Origin: Rhodanobacter thiooxydans
GTDB lineage: Bacteria; Pseudomonadota; Gammaproteobacteria; Xanthomonadales; Rhodanobacteraceae
NCBI RefSeq assembly: GCF_030291135.1
Contig: NZ_CP127409.1
Coordinates: 1,984,001-2,048,000, forward strand
DNA: 64,000 nucleotides
Direction: 5' to 3'
The notes below the pieces were generated by a model. The model saw nothing but the letters and a program-made list of their open reading frames with translations. It did not search any database and had not been told where the DNA came from. This document shows, piece after piece, positions 1-8,717 of this stretch (positions are counted from its first letter, which is position 1; each line of letters opens with the position of its first letter). Position numbers and translations under genes: made by a program.

Positions 1-183
1 GCCGGTATCGGGCTGCCACAGGTACACCGCCTGCCCGGTATGCCGGGCGATCGCGCGGAACTGCTCGATCAGGGTCGGGACGTCCTTGCAGTCCAGCACC
101 ACGAGGCCACTCGCAGCCGCCAGGATCCGCTCGAAAATCTCGGCGCCGGCTTGCGGTGGAACAGAGGCCAGTGCTGGAGTCAT
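1..183 (-). CDS. N-terminal part of an unidentified protein, cut by the window edge
   Basis: Only the first 61 codons are inside the window. The ATG is at 183-181, with a purine-rich AGGA about ten bases upstream. The visible part starts with a Pro/Ala-containing stretch, then an amphipathic segment (GAEIFERILAAASG), a hydrophobic strand ending DCKD, a helix around LIEQFRAIARHTG and a strand AVYLW. No signal peptide or membrane segment is visible. I do not recognise the family. The strand-helix pattern suggests a small soluble alpha/beta domain, which is inference only. It is divergent from the fatty-acid oxidation gene that starts at 504. Codon use is GC-rich at third positions like its neighbours, so it is probably a real gene. 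Confidence 0.6.
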   Translation of the reverse strand, partial: MTPALASVPPQAGAEIFERILAAASGLVVLDCKDVPTLIEQFRAIARHTGQAVYLWQPDTG

Positions 184-503
184 TGCGTCACCGTCCTGCC
201 GTGTCGGCGATAGTGCACTGGTGAAATCGGCCTGCCGGCGACTGGCCGGAGGGCTGGCCGGGCGATACCCGGCCGTTGCGAGGCCCATTGAACCACGGTG
301 GATCGTTCCATTGTCCTGCAACCCCGGGCCGTGCCACCGATGACCGACCCGCTGCCCGCCCGGCCAGCCACGACGGGCCGTTTTCCCGGAACAGGCCCGA
401 TTTCACACCGGCGCCGGCACAGGGTCAAGCAAGCACGTCACATCTCGCAATCATGGCGGCGGAACGGTATGGTTCAGGCCTCGACCACCACGCCTGTACG
501 CCC
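184..503. other. Divergent intergenic region with a short inverted repeat
   Basis: About 320 bases separate two divergent starts, so both promoters should lie here. A perfect 7-bp inverted repeat (GGCCGGG/CCCGGCC, 5-base loop) sits at 255-273. It has no T-tract, so it is not an obvious terminator. I could not find a convincing -35/-10 pair. The frame of the downstream gene stays open back to 276, but the composition there does not look coding. Confidence 0.5.
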
Positions 504-2585
504 ATGTTCGAAGGACTGCGCTTCAACCACTGGAAGACCAGCGAAGCCGACGACGGCGTCGTCACGCTGACCCTGGACCGCGCCAACAGCAGCGTCAACG
601 CAATCTCCCGCGCGGTGCTGGACGAACTCGAGCAGATCGTCGAGCGGCTGGCCATCGAGAAGCCGGCCGGCGTCATCATTCATTCGGCCAAGCCCTCGGG
701 GTTTGCCGTCGGCGCCGACGTCAAGGAATTCATCGAGTACGCGAAGCAGGACACCGTGCTGGAGAACATCGAGCACGGCCAGCGCGTCTACGAGGCGCTG
801 GCGCGGCTGCCCTGTCCCACGGTGGCCGCCGTGCACGGCACCTGCATGGGCGGCGGCACCGAGCTGGCCCTGGCCTGCCGCCAACGCATCGCCGCCGATG
901 ACGACAGGACCCGGATCGCCCTGCCCGAGGTGATGCTGGGCATCCATCCCGGCTGGGGCGGCACCGCGCGGCTGCCGCGCCTGATCGGCGCCACCGAGGC
1001 GCTGCCGCTGATGCTGACCGGAAAATCGCTGTCGGCAAGGCGCGCGCTGGCGTTGGGCGTGGTCGACCGGCTGGCCCGTCCCGACGAGTTGCTGGCCGAA
1101 GCGAAACTGCTGTTGCGCCACCCTGCAGCGCGCCCGTTCACCCGACGCGCCATGGCCTGGGCCAGCAACACCTGGCTGGCCCGGCAGATCCTGGCACCGA
1201 TGGTGTACAAGCAGACCGCCGCCAAGGTGCGCAAGGAACACTACCCCGCGCCGTTTGCGATGATCGACGTATGGAAGCGCGGCGGCTCGGCCATCCAGCA
1301 GCGGCTGAAGGTCGAGGCGCGCTCGGTGGCGAAGCTGGCGCAGACGCCGACCGCGCAGAACCTGATCCGCATCTTCTTCCTGCAGGAACGGCTGAAGGGC
1401 CAGGGCGGCGGCATCGAGCATGGCATCAAGCACGTGCACGTGGTCGGCGCCGGCGTGATGGGCCGCGACATCGCCGCGTGGGCGGCGTTCAAGGGCTTCG
1501 AGGTGAGCCTGCAGGACCGCGAAATGAAATTCGTCCAGCCGGCACTGGACCGCGCCCGGGCGCTGTACGAGAAGAAGCTGAAGACACCCGAAAAGGTCGA
1601 GGCGGCCATGCGCCGTCTGCGTGCGGACATCGAGGGCGCCGGCGTGGCTACGGCCGACCTGGCGATCGAGGCGATCTACGAGAACGCGCGGGCGAAGGAA
1701 GCCCTGTACGCCGGCATCGAACCGCAGTTCCAGGCTGACGAGATCCTCGCCAGCAATACCTCCAGCATCCCGCTGGACGAGTTGCGCAAGGATCTGAAGG
1801 CGCCGCAGCGCTTCCTCGGCCTGCACTTCTTCAACCCGGTGGCGCAGATGCCGCTGGTCGAGGTGGTGCGCCACGACCAGCTCGACCCGGCCATCGAGAA
1901 ACGCGCGCTGGCGTTCTGCAAGGCCATCGGCAAGCTGCCGGTGGCGGTCAAGGGCACCCCGGGCTTCCTGGTCAACCGCATCCTGATGCCCTACCTGCTG
2001 GAGGCCATGCGGCTATATAGCGAAGGCGTGCCCGGCCCAGTGCTCGATCGCGAGGCGAAGAAGTTCGGCATGCCGATGGGCCCGATCGAGCTGGCCGACA
2101 CGGTGGGCCTGGACGTCTGCGCCTCGGTCGGCAGGGAACTGGCGCCGTTCCTGGGACTGGAACTGCCGCCAGGACTCGACGAAAAACTCGAGGCCGGCAA
2201 GCGTGGCAAGAAGGACGGCCAGGGTCTGTACGTGTGGCAGGATGGCAGGCCGCAGAAGCCCGAGGTCGACAAGGAGTACGTGACGCCACCGGACGTGCAG
2301 GAGCGGATGATCCTGCCGATGGTCAACGAGGCGATCGCCTGCCTTGCCGACGGCGTGGTCGACGACGCCGACCTGCTCGACGCCGGGGTGATCTTCGGCA
2401 CCGGCTTCGCGCCGTTCCGCGGCGGCCCGATCCAGTACGCACGCAGCGAAGGCGCCGACAAGCTCAAGGCCAGGCTCGAACAGCTGGCACAGCGCTACGG
2501 CGACCGGTTCAAGCCGAAGAACGGCTGGGATCTTCCGGTGCTGGCACAGCGTGGTTTCGAGTTGCCGGCCGCGTCCGTGAACTGA
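504..2585 (+). CDS. Bifunctional enoyl-CoA hydratase / 3-hydroxyacyl-CoA dehydrogenase (FadB/FadJ-type alpha subunit)
   Basis: Cytoplasmic beta-oxidation enzyme of 693 residues. It hydrates trans-2-enoyl-CoA and then oxidises L-3-hydroxyacyl-CoA with NAD. Residues 1-190 form the crotonase domain. Both general acid/base glutamates of the family are visible, E120 in GGGTEL and E142 in ALPEVMLG. A Rossmann motif GAGVMG near residue 316 starts the dehydrogenase half, with the catalytic histidine in LHFFNP near 440. The C-terminal helical dehydrogenase domains follow (VKGTPGFLVNRI). I chose the ATG at 504 because the crotonase fold begins there and the open frame upstream has no homology-like features. 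No thiolase gene (fadA/fadI) is adjacent, unlike the classical fadBA operon, so the partner must be elsewhere. Length is near E. coli FadJ (714). I cannot tell FadB from FadJ. Confidence 0.93.
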   Translation: MFEGLRFNHWKTSEADDGVVTLTLDRANSSVNAISRAVLDELEQIVERLAIEKPAGVIIHSAKPSGFAVGADVKEFIEYAKQDTVLENIEHGQRVYEALARLPCPTVAAVHGTCMGGGTELALACRQRIAADDDRTRIALPEVMLGIHPGWGGTARLPRLIGATEALPLMLTGKSLSARRALALGVVDRLARPDELLAEAKLLLRHPAARPFTRRAMAWASNTWLARQILAPMVYKQTAAKVRKEHYPAPFAMIDVWKRGGSAIQQRLKVEARSVAKLAQTPTAQNLIRIFFLQERLKGQGGGIEHGIKHVHVVGAGVMGRDIAAWAAFKGFEVSLQDREMKFVQPALDRARALYEKKLKTPEKVEAAMRRLRADIEGAGVATADLAIEAIYENARAKEALYAGIEPQFQADEILASNTSSIPLDELRKDLKAPQRFLGLHFFNPVAQMPLVEVVRHDQLDPAIEKRALAFCKAIGKLPVAVKGTPGFLVNRILMPYLLEAMRLYSEGVPGPVLDREAKKFGMPMGPIELADTVGLDVCASVGRELAPFLGLELPPGLDEKLEAGKRGKKDGQGLYVWQDGRPQKPEVDKEYVTPPDVQERMILPMVNEAIACLADGVVDDADLLDAGVIFGTGFAPFRGGPIQYARSEGADKLKARLEQLAQRYGDRFKPKNGWDLPVLAQRGFELPAASVN

Positions 2586-2605
2586 CCGATTCGCGATTAC
2601 CGACA

Positions 2606-2636
2606 CGAAAACGACCGGCATGACCGGGCGTTTTCG
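2606..2636. terminator. Hairpin between convergent genes
   Basis: An inverted repeat CGAAAACG...CGTTTTCG with a GC-rich inner stem lies between the stop at 2585 and the convergent DUF2058 stop at 2653. The A- and T-runs inside the arms let it act as an intrinsic terminator in both directions. Confidence 0.7.
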
Positions 2637-2652
2637 TTGACACAGATCGGCA

Positions 2653-3243
2653 TCACCACATCAGGTCGTCGGGCACGCCGTCGTCGCCCACACCAGCGGC
2701 ATTCGGGTCCACCAGCAGTGCCAACTGGTGCGGGTCGATGTCGCGCACCTGCACGGCGATGTCGCGGCTGACCAGCAGGTAGCGGCCACCCTGCTGCACC
2801 ACGCCCAGTTCGCCGGCATTGAGCGCCGCCAGTTGCGCGGCATCCACGTGCACGCGGCGGATCTTGCCGCCGTATTCGAAATTGCGCGGCTGGTCGGCGT
2901 CGGCCTTGTTCAGCGCCTTGCCTTCGAGCAGTTGCTGGATCTTCTGCTTGCGCTCACGCCGCAACCTGGCCAGCTCGGCGGCCTCCCGCTCGATCCGCTG
3001 GCGTTCGCGGGCTTCGGTTTGTGCACGCAACGCATACGCCTTGGCCAGGTCGATGTCCTGCTGGCTCTGCCCCGCTGGCCGTGCGGCGGGTGGCTTGCCG
3101 CCCTTGCGTGCGGGCTTGCCGCCCTTGCGTGCGGGCTTGCCGGACGACGGTGGCGGCGGACGCTTCGGCTCGCGCGCCCGGTCCTGCTGGACCTGTTTGA
3201 CGATGCCGCTCTTGAGCAGCTGATCGCGCAGGGAATCGGCCAT
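2653..3243 (-). CDS. DUF2058 family protein (YaiL-like)
   Basis: A 196-residue cytoplasmic protein. It starts MADSLRDQLLKSGIV, like E. coli YaiL, and ends with the family's characteristic VPDDLMW. Residues 25-60 are a basic, low-complexity Lys/Pro/Arg segment with a near-perfect repeat of GKPARKG. Residues 65-110 are a charged coiled-coil-like helix. The C-terminal part (about 115-196) is the conserved globular domain. The function of the family is not established to my knowledge. The basic tail suggests nucleic-acid or ribosome contact, which is inference. It lies 38 bases downstream of slyX on the same strand, so it may be read from the ugd-slyX transcript. Confidence 0.85.
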   Translation of the reverse strand: MADSLRDQLLKSGIVKQVQQDRAREPKRPPPPSSGKPARKGGKPARKGGKPPAARPAGQSQQDIDLAKAYALRAQTEARERQRIEREAAELARLRRERKQKIQQLLEGKALNKADADQPRNFEYGGKIRRVHVDAAQLAALNAGELGVVQQGGRYLLVSRDIAVQVRDIDPHQLALLVDPNAAGVGDDGVPDDLMW

Positions 3244-3281
3244 GCGGGTGTTCCGTGATCGGTAGGCGGGATGGGTTCGGG

Positions 3282-3506
3282 TCAGTAATGCGGCGGTGGC
3301 GGTTCGTTGTGCGGATCATCGCCCTGGGCAATCCGCATCGACGCCATCTCGCCGCGCAGGTCGCGCAGGGCGCGCTCCAGCGCGGCAATCCGCTGCGACT
3401 GGTCAGCGTCCGCCGTGGTCAGCGCCTGCACCGCCTCGTCGATGAAGGTCAGTTTGACCTCCATCTCGTCGAGTCGCCGGGCGAGCGTACCGTTCGGGTC
3501 GTTCAT
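3282..3506 (-). CDS. slyX: SlyX family protein
   Basis: A 74-residue coiled-coil protein of the SlyX family. The heptad-rich body ([20 protein letters not shown]...) and the Pro/His-rich tail ending PPPPHY are typical; family members end in a PPHY-like tail. The molecular role is not well defined. The start codon overlaps the ugd stop in an ATGA tetranucleotide (3503-3506), so translation is likely coupled to ugd. In E. coli slyX sits next to an FKBP gene (slyD/fkpA), and an FKBP gene is also close by here, at 4984. Confidence 0.88.
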   Translation of the reverse strand: MNDPNGTLARRLDEMEVKLTFIDEAVQALTTADADQSQRIAALERALRDLRGEMASMRIAQGDDPHNEPPPPHY

Positions 3507-4849
3507 CGCGGCACTTGCAGGCTGCGGCCACGGCCGATGCCGTAATAGGCCAGGCCCGCCTCCTCCACCACGGCCGGGTCGTACAGGTTGCGCCCGTCGA
3601 AGATCGCCGGCACGGCCAGTGCAGCACGGATCGCCGCGAAATCGGGGCTGCGGAACGCCTTCCACTCGGTGACCACCGCCAGCACGTCGGCACCCTGCAG
3701 GGCATCCATGGCGTGCTCGCACAGCACCAGGTCGGCGCGGTTGCCGTACAGCCGCTGCGTTTCCTCGCGCGCCTCCGGATCGAACGCGCGGACTTTTGCG
3801 CCGGCTTCCCACAGCTGTTCCATCAGGCGCCGGCTGGAAGCCTCGCGCATGTCGTCGGTATTCGGCTTGAACGCCAGGCCCCACAGGGCAACTGTCCGGC
3901 CGGCCAGCTGGCCGTCGAAATGCCGTGAAATCAGCTCGAACAACTTGCCCTTCTGCTGCCGGTTGACCGCCTCGACTGCGCCGAGCAGGTGCGCCTCGTA
4001 GCCATGGGCGTGCGCGGTGCGCTCCAGCGCCTGCACGTCCTTGGGGAAGCACGAGCCGCCGTACCCGGCGCCCGGATAGATGAAGCTGTAGCCGATGCGC
4101 GGGTCCGAGCCGATGCCCTGGCGCACCAGCTCGACGTCGGCACCCACCCGTTCGGCGATATTCGCGATCTCGTTCATGAAGCTGATCTTGGTCGCCAGCA
4201 TCGCGTTGGCGGCGTACTTGGTCAGTTCGGCCGAGCGCTCGTCCATCACCACCATGCGATCGTGGTTGCGGTTGAACGGTGCATACAGCTTGCGCAGCAA
4301 CGCCACTGCACGCGCGCTGGAAGCACCCACCACAATGCGGTCGGGGCGCAGGCAGTCTTCCACCGCGGCGCCTTCCTTCAGGAACTCCGGATTCGACACC
4401 ACGTCGAACTCCACCGCGGCATGGCGTGCCGCCAGCTCGGCCGCGACGGCTGTGCGCACACGGTCGGCAGTGCCCACCGGCACGGTCGACTTGTTCACCA
4501 CCACTGCGTAGTGGTCCAGGTGGCGGCCGATGGTGCGGGCCACGGCCTGCACGTACTGCAGGTCGGCGCTGCCATCCTCGTCCGGCGGCGTGCCGACGGC
4601 GATGAAGATCAATTCGGCATGCGCGATCGCCGGCGCCGCCTCGGTGGTGAAGCCGAGCCGGCCACTGGCGTGGTTGCTCTGCACGATCGACTCCAGACCC
4701 GGCTCGTAGATCGGGATCTCGCCCTGCTTCAACCGCTCGACCTTGCCCGCGTCGATGTCGACGCAGACCACGTGGTTGCCCATCTCGGCCAGGCAGGCAC
4801 CGGTGACCAGGCCGACATAGCCGGTACCGAAAATAGTGACCTTCATCAT
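3503..4849 (-). CDS. ugd: UDP-glucose 6-dehydrogenase
   Basis: Oxidises UDP-glucose to UDP-glucuronate with two NAD, supplying precursors for exopolysaccharide or LPS. The protein has 448 residues. The N-terminal NAD-binding motif is [12 protein letters not shown] (residues 6-17). The catalytic cysteine is C267 in [12 protein letters not shown], and the central dimerisation helix and C-terminal UDP-binding domain follow ([16 protein letters not shown]). The match is to the UDP-Glc/GDP-Man dehydrogenase family, and overall length and motif spacing favour UDP-glucose. No polysaccharide cluster is adjacent. It is the first gene of a ugd-slyX unit with an ATGA overlap. Confidence 0.93.
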   Translation of the reverse strand: MMKVTIFGTGYVGLVTGACLAEMGNHVVCVDIDAGKVERLKQGEIPIYEPGLESIVQSNHASGRLGFTTEAAPAIAHAELIFIAVGTPPDEDGSADLQYVQAVARTIGRHLDHYAVVVNKSTVPVGTADRVRTAVAAELAARHAAVEFDVVSNPEFLKEGAAVEDCLRPDRIVVGASSARAVALLRKLYAPFNRNHDRMVVMDERSAELTKYAANAMLATKISFMNEIANIAERVGADVELVRQGIGSDPRIGYSFIYPGAGYGGSCFPKDVQALERTAHAHGYEAHLLGAVEAVNRQQKGKLFELISRHFDGQLAGRTVALWGLAFKPNTDDMREASSRRLMEQLWEAGAKVRAFDPEAREETQRLYGNRADLVLCEHAMDALQGADVLAVVTEWKAFRSPDFAAIRAALAVPAIFDGRNLYDPAVVEEAGLAYYGIGRGRSLQVPR

Positions 4850-4927
4850 CGTTGCAGCAATCCCTTGAACGTGAGCCGCCTATTCTAACCGCTGGGGCGC
4901 GCGGCGCCTGCCACCGGCACAAAAGCA

Positions 4928-4955
4928 GAAGGGCGCGAATCGCTTCGCGCCCTTC
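4928..4955 (-). terminator. Intrinsic terminator of the FKBP gene
   Basis: A perfect 12-bp stem (GAAGGGCGCGAA / TTCGCGCCCTTC) with a 4-base loop. On the minus strand it is followed by TGCTTTT, 29 bases after the FKBP stop codon. Confidence 0.85.
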
Positions 4956-4983
4956 CGGTTACCGATTTTTGCAGCGAACCCGC

Positions 4984-5730
4984 TTACTTGTCGCCCGGGG
5001 CGGCGGCCGGCGTCGGGCCCGTCTTGACCAGCGTCACGTCGAAGATCAGCGTGGCGTTTGGCGGCATCGGCGGCTGCGGCTCGGCGCCATAGGCCAGCGC
5101 GGCCGGGATGAACAGCTTGTAATGACCGCCCACCTGCATCAGCTGCAGGCCTTCGCGGAAGCCCGGGATCACGCCGGCCAGCGGAATCTTGGCCGCACCC
5201 GGCGGATTGTGCTTGGCGGAGGCATCGAACACCTGGCCGTCGACAAAGGTTCCGGTGTAGTTGATCTCGACGGTATCGTTCGGACCCGGACGGGCACCCG
5301 TGCCCTGGCTGAGCACCTGGTACTGCAGGCCCGACGCGGTCGTCTTCACGCCCGGCGCGGTCTTGTTCTTGGCCAGGAAGGCATCGCCCTCGGCCTTGTT
5401 CTTGGCCGCCAGCTTGGTCATCTCGGCCTGGTACTTGGCCTGGATCTTGGCCATGAAGGCCTCGTGCACCTGCTTGGCTTCGGCATCGCTCATGGTCGGC
5501 TTCTGGCCGGACAGCGCCGCCTTCACCGCATTCGCCACCGCATTCGGATCCAGTTCGTCGCGCATGATCGGCGGAACCTGGGAAGCAATCTCCCAACCCA
5601 CAACATAGCTGGCCTTCGCCTTGTCGACGGTACCGGCAGCGCCAGCCGTCTGGGCGGCGACGCCGGCCGTCATGCCCAGCGCAACGGCCATCGCGACCGC
5701 CGTCAGCGTGGGACGCAGAAAGTGCTTCAT
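4984..5730 (-). CDS. Exported FKBP-type peptidyl-prolyl isomerase (Mip/FkpA-like)
   Basis: Envelope folding catalyst of 248 residues. I chose the ATG at 5730 because GGGAG lies just upstream and a good signal peptide follows (MKHFLRPTLTAVAMAVALGMTAGVAA, with an AxA-type cleavage site near residue 26). Residues about 30-125 are the helical dimerisation domain of Mip/FkpA proteins, rich in Lys and Ala. Residues about 125-235 are the FKBP domain, with VEINYTGTFVDGQVFDAS, GVIPGFREGLQLM and AYG. It is a single-gene unit with its own terminator. Family knowledge places it in the periplasm or outer membrane; no lipobox is visible. Confidence 0.92.
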   Translation of the reverse strand: MKHFLRPTLTAVAMAVALGMTAGVAAQTAGAAGTVDKAKASYVVGWEIASQVPPIMRDELDPNAVANAVKAALSGQKPTMSDAEAKQVHEAFMAKIQAKYQAEMTKLAAKNKAEGDAFLAKNKTAPGVKTTASGLQYQVLSQGTGARPGPNDTVEINYTGTFVDGQVFDASAKHNPPGAAKIPLAGVIPGFREGLQLMQVGGHYKLFIPAALAYGAEPQPPMPPNATLIFDVTLVKTGPTPAAAPGDK

Positions 5731-5891
5731 TCGTAACTCCCTCATGTATGGATATGCCGGTATTGCCGGCCGGGCCCCCCCGATGGGGGCAGGCTCCGCA
5801 TTGTGCGGTGCTTGTCCGGTCTTGGCAACGATTCAGGGCTCAGACCGTCAGTCGGTATAAAGGTTCCACCTGTCCGGGCCTGGCCCGCCCA

Positions 5892-7658
5892 TCAGCCTGC
5901 ACCGCCCGCGGAGGGGCCGGGCTTTTCGAGGGTCTCCTTCAGCGCCGCCTGCAGGCGCGCATGCATCCTTACCAGGCTGCGCCACAACACCACGGCCACC
6001 ACCACGCCCAGCACGACCAGGGACAGCGCGATGCCGCGAGGCGGCAGGATGGCCGAACTGAGCGCGCTCACCAGCAACGCCAGCGCAAGCAGCGTCGCCA
6101 GCGGGATGACCCTGGCCAGCACGTTGCGGATGGCCTGGGTATAGGCGCCGGCAAACCGCTCGCGGATGCCGATCTCCGCCAGCAGCATGCCCAGCGCCTC
6201 GGCCTTGCGATAGACCGCGATCAGCATGGGCAGCGACAGGAACAGCGCACCGGCCCAGATCAGCGTGTGACGCAGATCGCGGTCGATGCCGAGCATCGAG
6301 AACCAACTCCAGTTGTGCGCATTGATGTAAGCACCGATGACGAACAGGGCTACCACCAACAGCACGTTGATCCCGATATGCCACAGCAGGCGGCGGAACA
6401 TGGCGGCGATCGCCGCGTTTTCGTTGACCGGCTTGAGATTTTCCAGCCAGCCGCTGTAACTGGTCGCCAGCAACCGCAATGAGCGCGGCGCCACCCGGCG
6501 CAGGCCATTCGCCAATCCGTCGGCCGAACGATTGAGGTGCGGGGACGCGGCCATGCACAGTATCGAGACCGCCACCGCAATCGGATAGATGAAGTCACTG
6601 ATCACGCCAAGCGAAAGCCCGAGCGTGGCGATGACGAAGGAGAACTCGCCGATCTGCGCCATGCCCAGCCCGGAGCGCAGCGCCGTACGCGCATCGTGCC
6701 CGACCACGAAGATACCCAGGCTGCACGCCAGCGTCTTGCCGACGATGACGACCACCGCGATGAGCAGCGCCGGCAGTGCGTACTGCAGCAACATCGCCGG
6801 ATCGATCTTCAGGCCGATCGCCACGAAAAACAGCGCGGCGAACATGTCGCGCAGCGGCTCCACCAGTTGCAGCACGCGCCCCACGCTGCGCGACTCGGCC
6901 ACCACCGCACCTGCCAGGAAGGCGCCCAGTGCGACGCTGAAACCCATCCAGGCCGCGAACAGGCTGGCGCCGAAACAGATGCCGAGCACGCTGACCAACA
7001 GTGTTTCGTCGCGCTCGAAGCTCGCCACGTAATCCACCAGGCGCGGCAACAGCAGCAGCCCCAGGATCATCCCGACGATCACGAACAGGCCCAGGTGGCC
7101 GACCAGGGTCAATGCCGTCTCTGCCTGCACGGAGCCCCCGATCGCCACCGCCGTGAGCAAGGTGAGCATCACGATGGCCAGCATGTCCTCGGCCACCAGC
7201 AGCCCCGTCACCAGGTACGCGAATTTCTGCTGGCGCTGGCCCGACTCGGCCAGGGTGCGGGTGGCGACCATCGTGGACGAGAGCGAGATGATCGCGCCAA
7301 GAAAGAGCGCGTCCCTGCCGGACCAGCCGAACAGACCACCGATACCGTAGCCGACCCACAGCATCAGCCCCACTTCGGCCACCGCCACCGCAAGCACGCC
7401 GATGCCTACTTCGCGCAGCTTGCGCACGCTGAATTCCAGGCCCAGCGTGAACATCAGCAGCACCACGCCGAGATTGGAGATATCGTCGATCGCGCGCGGA
7501 TCGCCAACCAGCACACCCGGCGTGTGCGGCCCGATCAGCACGCCGGCCAGGATATAGCCCAGCAGCACCGGCTGCCGCATCCGCTGGAACACGATGGTGG
7601 TGGCACCCGCCACAATCATCACGACAGCGAGATCACGAATGAAGCCGATTTCGTGCAT
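5892..7658 (-). CDS. CPA2-family cation:proton antiporter (KefB-type, no RCK domain)
   Basis: Inner-membrane monovalent cation/proton antiporter of 588 residues. It opens with a re-entrant first helix (MHEIGFIRDLAVVMIVAGA) and has about twelve hydrophobic segments. The CPA2 signatures LLMFTLGLEF and SLSSTMVATR are present. After residue about 390 it does not continue into the TrkA-N/RCK nucleotide-binding domain of KefB/KefC/YbaL. Instead there is a second hydrophobic block (residues about 420-570) with four to five more membrane segments and a short charged tail. The substrate (K+ or Na+) cannot be read from the sequence. It is divergent from the tRNA operon starting at 7830. Confidence 0.87.
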   Translation of the reverse strand: MHEIGFIRDLAVVMIVAGATTIVFQRMRQPVLLGYILAGVLIGPHTPGVLVGDPRAIDDISNLGVVLLMFTLGLEFSVRKLREVGIGVLAVAVAEVGLMLWVGYGIGGLFGWSGRDALFLGAIISLSSTMVATRTLAESGQRQQKFAYLVTGLLVAEDMLAIVMLTLLTAVAIGGSVQAETALTLVGHLGLFVIVGMILGLLLLPRLVDYVASFERDETLLVSVLGICFGASLFAAWMGFSVALGAFLAGAVVAESRSVGRVLQLVEPLRDMFAALFFVAIGLKIDPAMLLQYALPALLIAVVVIVGKTLACSLGIFVVGHDARTALRSGLGMAQIGEFSFVIATLGLSLGVISDFIYPIAVAVSILCMAASPHLNRSADGLANGLRRVAPRSLRLLATSYSGWLENLKPVNENAAIAAMFRRLLWHIGINVLLVVALFVIGAYINAHNWSWFSMLGIDRDLRHTLIWAGALFLSLPMLIAVYRKAEALGMLLAEIGIRERFAGAYTQAIRNVLARVIPLATLLALALLVSALSSAILPPRGIALSLVVLGVVVAVVLWRSLVRMHARLQAALKETLEKPGPSAGGAG

Positions 7659-7783
7659 TCAACAACTCTTCTGGAATGATGCCTGTCGCTCCAGCTTAAA
7701 CGAAGGACCGACAACACTCGCCCGCTTGCTGGACACCTCATTGGGCACGAAGCAACTTCCCGATCGAAAACGTGAAAAAAAAC

Positions 7784-7812
7784 TTGACGGATATCCGGAG
7801 CGCACCTATTCT
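7784..7812 (+). promoter_or_regulatory. Sigma70-type promoter of the Ala-Glu-Asp tRNA operon
   Basis: TTGACG (7784-7789), an exact 17-base spacer and TATTCT (7807-7812), with an A-run just upstream of the -35 like an UP element. The predicted start is about ten bases before the mature tRNA-Ala. Confidence 0.8.
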
Positions 7813-7829
7813 TCTCGGCTTCCAGCGGC

Positions 7830-7905
7830 GGGGCCATAGCTCAGCTGGGAGAGCGCCTGCATGGCATGCAGGAGGTCGGCGGTTCGATCCCGCCTGGCTC
7901 CACCA
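7830..7905 (+). tRNA. tRNA-Ala (anticodon GGC)
   Basis: Complete 76-base cloverleaf with acceptor GGGGCCA/TGGCTCC, anticodon loop ATGGCAT between CCTGC and GCAGG, a T-arm with GGTTCGATCC, and an encoded CCA. First gene of a three-tRNA operon. Confidence 0.96.
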
Positions 7906-7914
7906 ACTTAATCC

Positions 7915-7990
7915 GTCCCCATCGTCTAGAGGCCTAGGACATCACCCTTTCACGGTGGCGACCGGGGTTCGAATCCCCGTGGGGACGCCA
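7915..7990 (+). tRNA. tRNA-Glu (anticodon TTC)
   Basis: 76-base cloverleaf starting GTCCCCA and ending TGGGGAC-G-CCA. The anticodon loop is CTTTCAC, giving TTC. It lies nine bases after tRNA-Ala. Confidence 0.96.
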
Positions 7991-8026
7991 AGTTGGCTCG
8001 CGAAAGCTGGAAACTGTTGCAAATGC

Positions 8027-8103
8027 GGAGTGGTAGTTCAGTCGGTTAGAATGCTGGCCTGTCACGCCGGAGGTCGCGGGTTCGAGTCCCGTCCACTCCG
8101 CCA
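8027..8103 (+). tRNA. tRNA-Asp (anticodon GTC), copy 1
   Basis: 77-base cloverleaf with acceptor GGAGTGG/CCACTCC, anticodon loop CTGTCAC and encoded CCA. It is identical to the minus-strand copy at 19721-19797. Confidence 0.96.
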
Positions 8104-8111
8104 CTATTCAA

Positions 8112-8142
8112 GCAAAAAGCCCGCCTTGCGCGGGCTTTTTGC
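8112..8142 (+). terminator. Terminator of the tRNA operon
   Basis: A perfect 13-bp stem GCAAAAAGCCCGC/GCGGGCTTTTTGC with a 5-base loop, nine bases after the tRNA-Asp CCA. The descending arm carries T5. Confidence 0.88.
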
Positions 8143-8209
8143 TGTGGTGACACCAGTGCATTCGTCCCCGAATGCGAAAGTGAGAAGGCGGCCATCCCCG
8201 GCTGCACGC

Positions 8210-8698
8210 TCAATCAGAGCCACCGTCTTCCAGCCATCCGCGTTGCGGCTCCAGCGTGCCGATGGAATGCCCCTGCTCCGCCAGGTACTCCAGCCAGCGT
8301 GACAGGAAGCCGTTCATGCGCAGCCGATGCTGGAACACGGTATGTGCCGGCGAAAACGGCCCCAGCACCTGCCACAGGTGCCGCCCGGGATGGCAGTGCA
8401 AGGCCTCGGCCACGTGCGCATCGGTATACATGCGCAACTGCGCCGATGGCGCGCGCTGCCCGGTATGGGCATCCACGAAATCGTAGGTGAGCTCCAGCTC
8501 CAGCGTGTACGGATGGCACTCCTGCACGTGCAGGTGCACGTCCAGCTCGTCGCCCACGGCGGAGACATACCGGCCAGGCGCCAGCTGCTGTGGCGCGAAC
8601 AGCCGCGTCAGCCGGTGATAGTTTTCCGCATACAGCCCCATCAGGAACTCGAAACGTCCGGGCAGCAGGCTGTGGCGATTGTCCAGTACGGCGCTCAT
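8210..8698 (-). CDS. DUF1249 family protein (YqiB-like)
   Basis: A 162-residue cytoplasmic protein of the DUF1249/YqiB family, function unknown. The sequence starts MSAVLDNRHSLLPGRFEFLMGLYAENYHRL, where the FxxLMxxYxxNY pattern is the family hallmark, and continues with a beta-rich core (LDVHLHVQECHPYTLELELTYDF). A YTDAHVAEAL segment and a C-terminal helix (LSRWLEYLAEQGH) follow. It lies 19 bases downstream of ppsR on the same strand, so the two are probably co-transcribed. It has no membrane segment or signal peptide. Confidence 0.85.
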   Translation of the reverse strand: MSAVLDNRHSLLPGRFEFLMGLYAENYHRLTRLFAPQQLAPGRYVSAVGDELDVHLHVQECHPYTLELELTYDFVDAHTGQRAPSAQLRMYTDAHVAEALHCHPGRHLWQVLGPFSPAHTVFQHRLRMNGFLSRWLEYLAEQGHSIGTLEPQRGWLEDGGSD

Positions 8699-8717
8699 GG
8701 CGGGGCGCAGGCTCCAG

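Noticed and set aside
474-1874. A 466-codon minus-strand frame inside the beta-oxidation gene
   Set aside because: It is antisense to a well-supported crotonase/dehydrogenase with intact active sites.
3082-3142. CRISPR-like repeat array
   Set aside because: The repeats are in tandem without spacers and in frame inside the DUF2058 gene. No CRISPR array was seen anywhere in the window.
7830-8103. tRNA-Ala and neighbours as a remnant of an rRNA operon spacer
   Set aside because: No 16S or 23S sequence lies on either side. The unit has its own promoter and terminator, and tRNA-Ile is absent.
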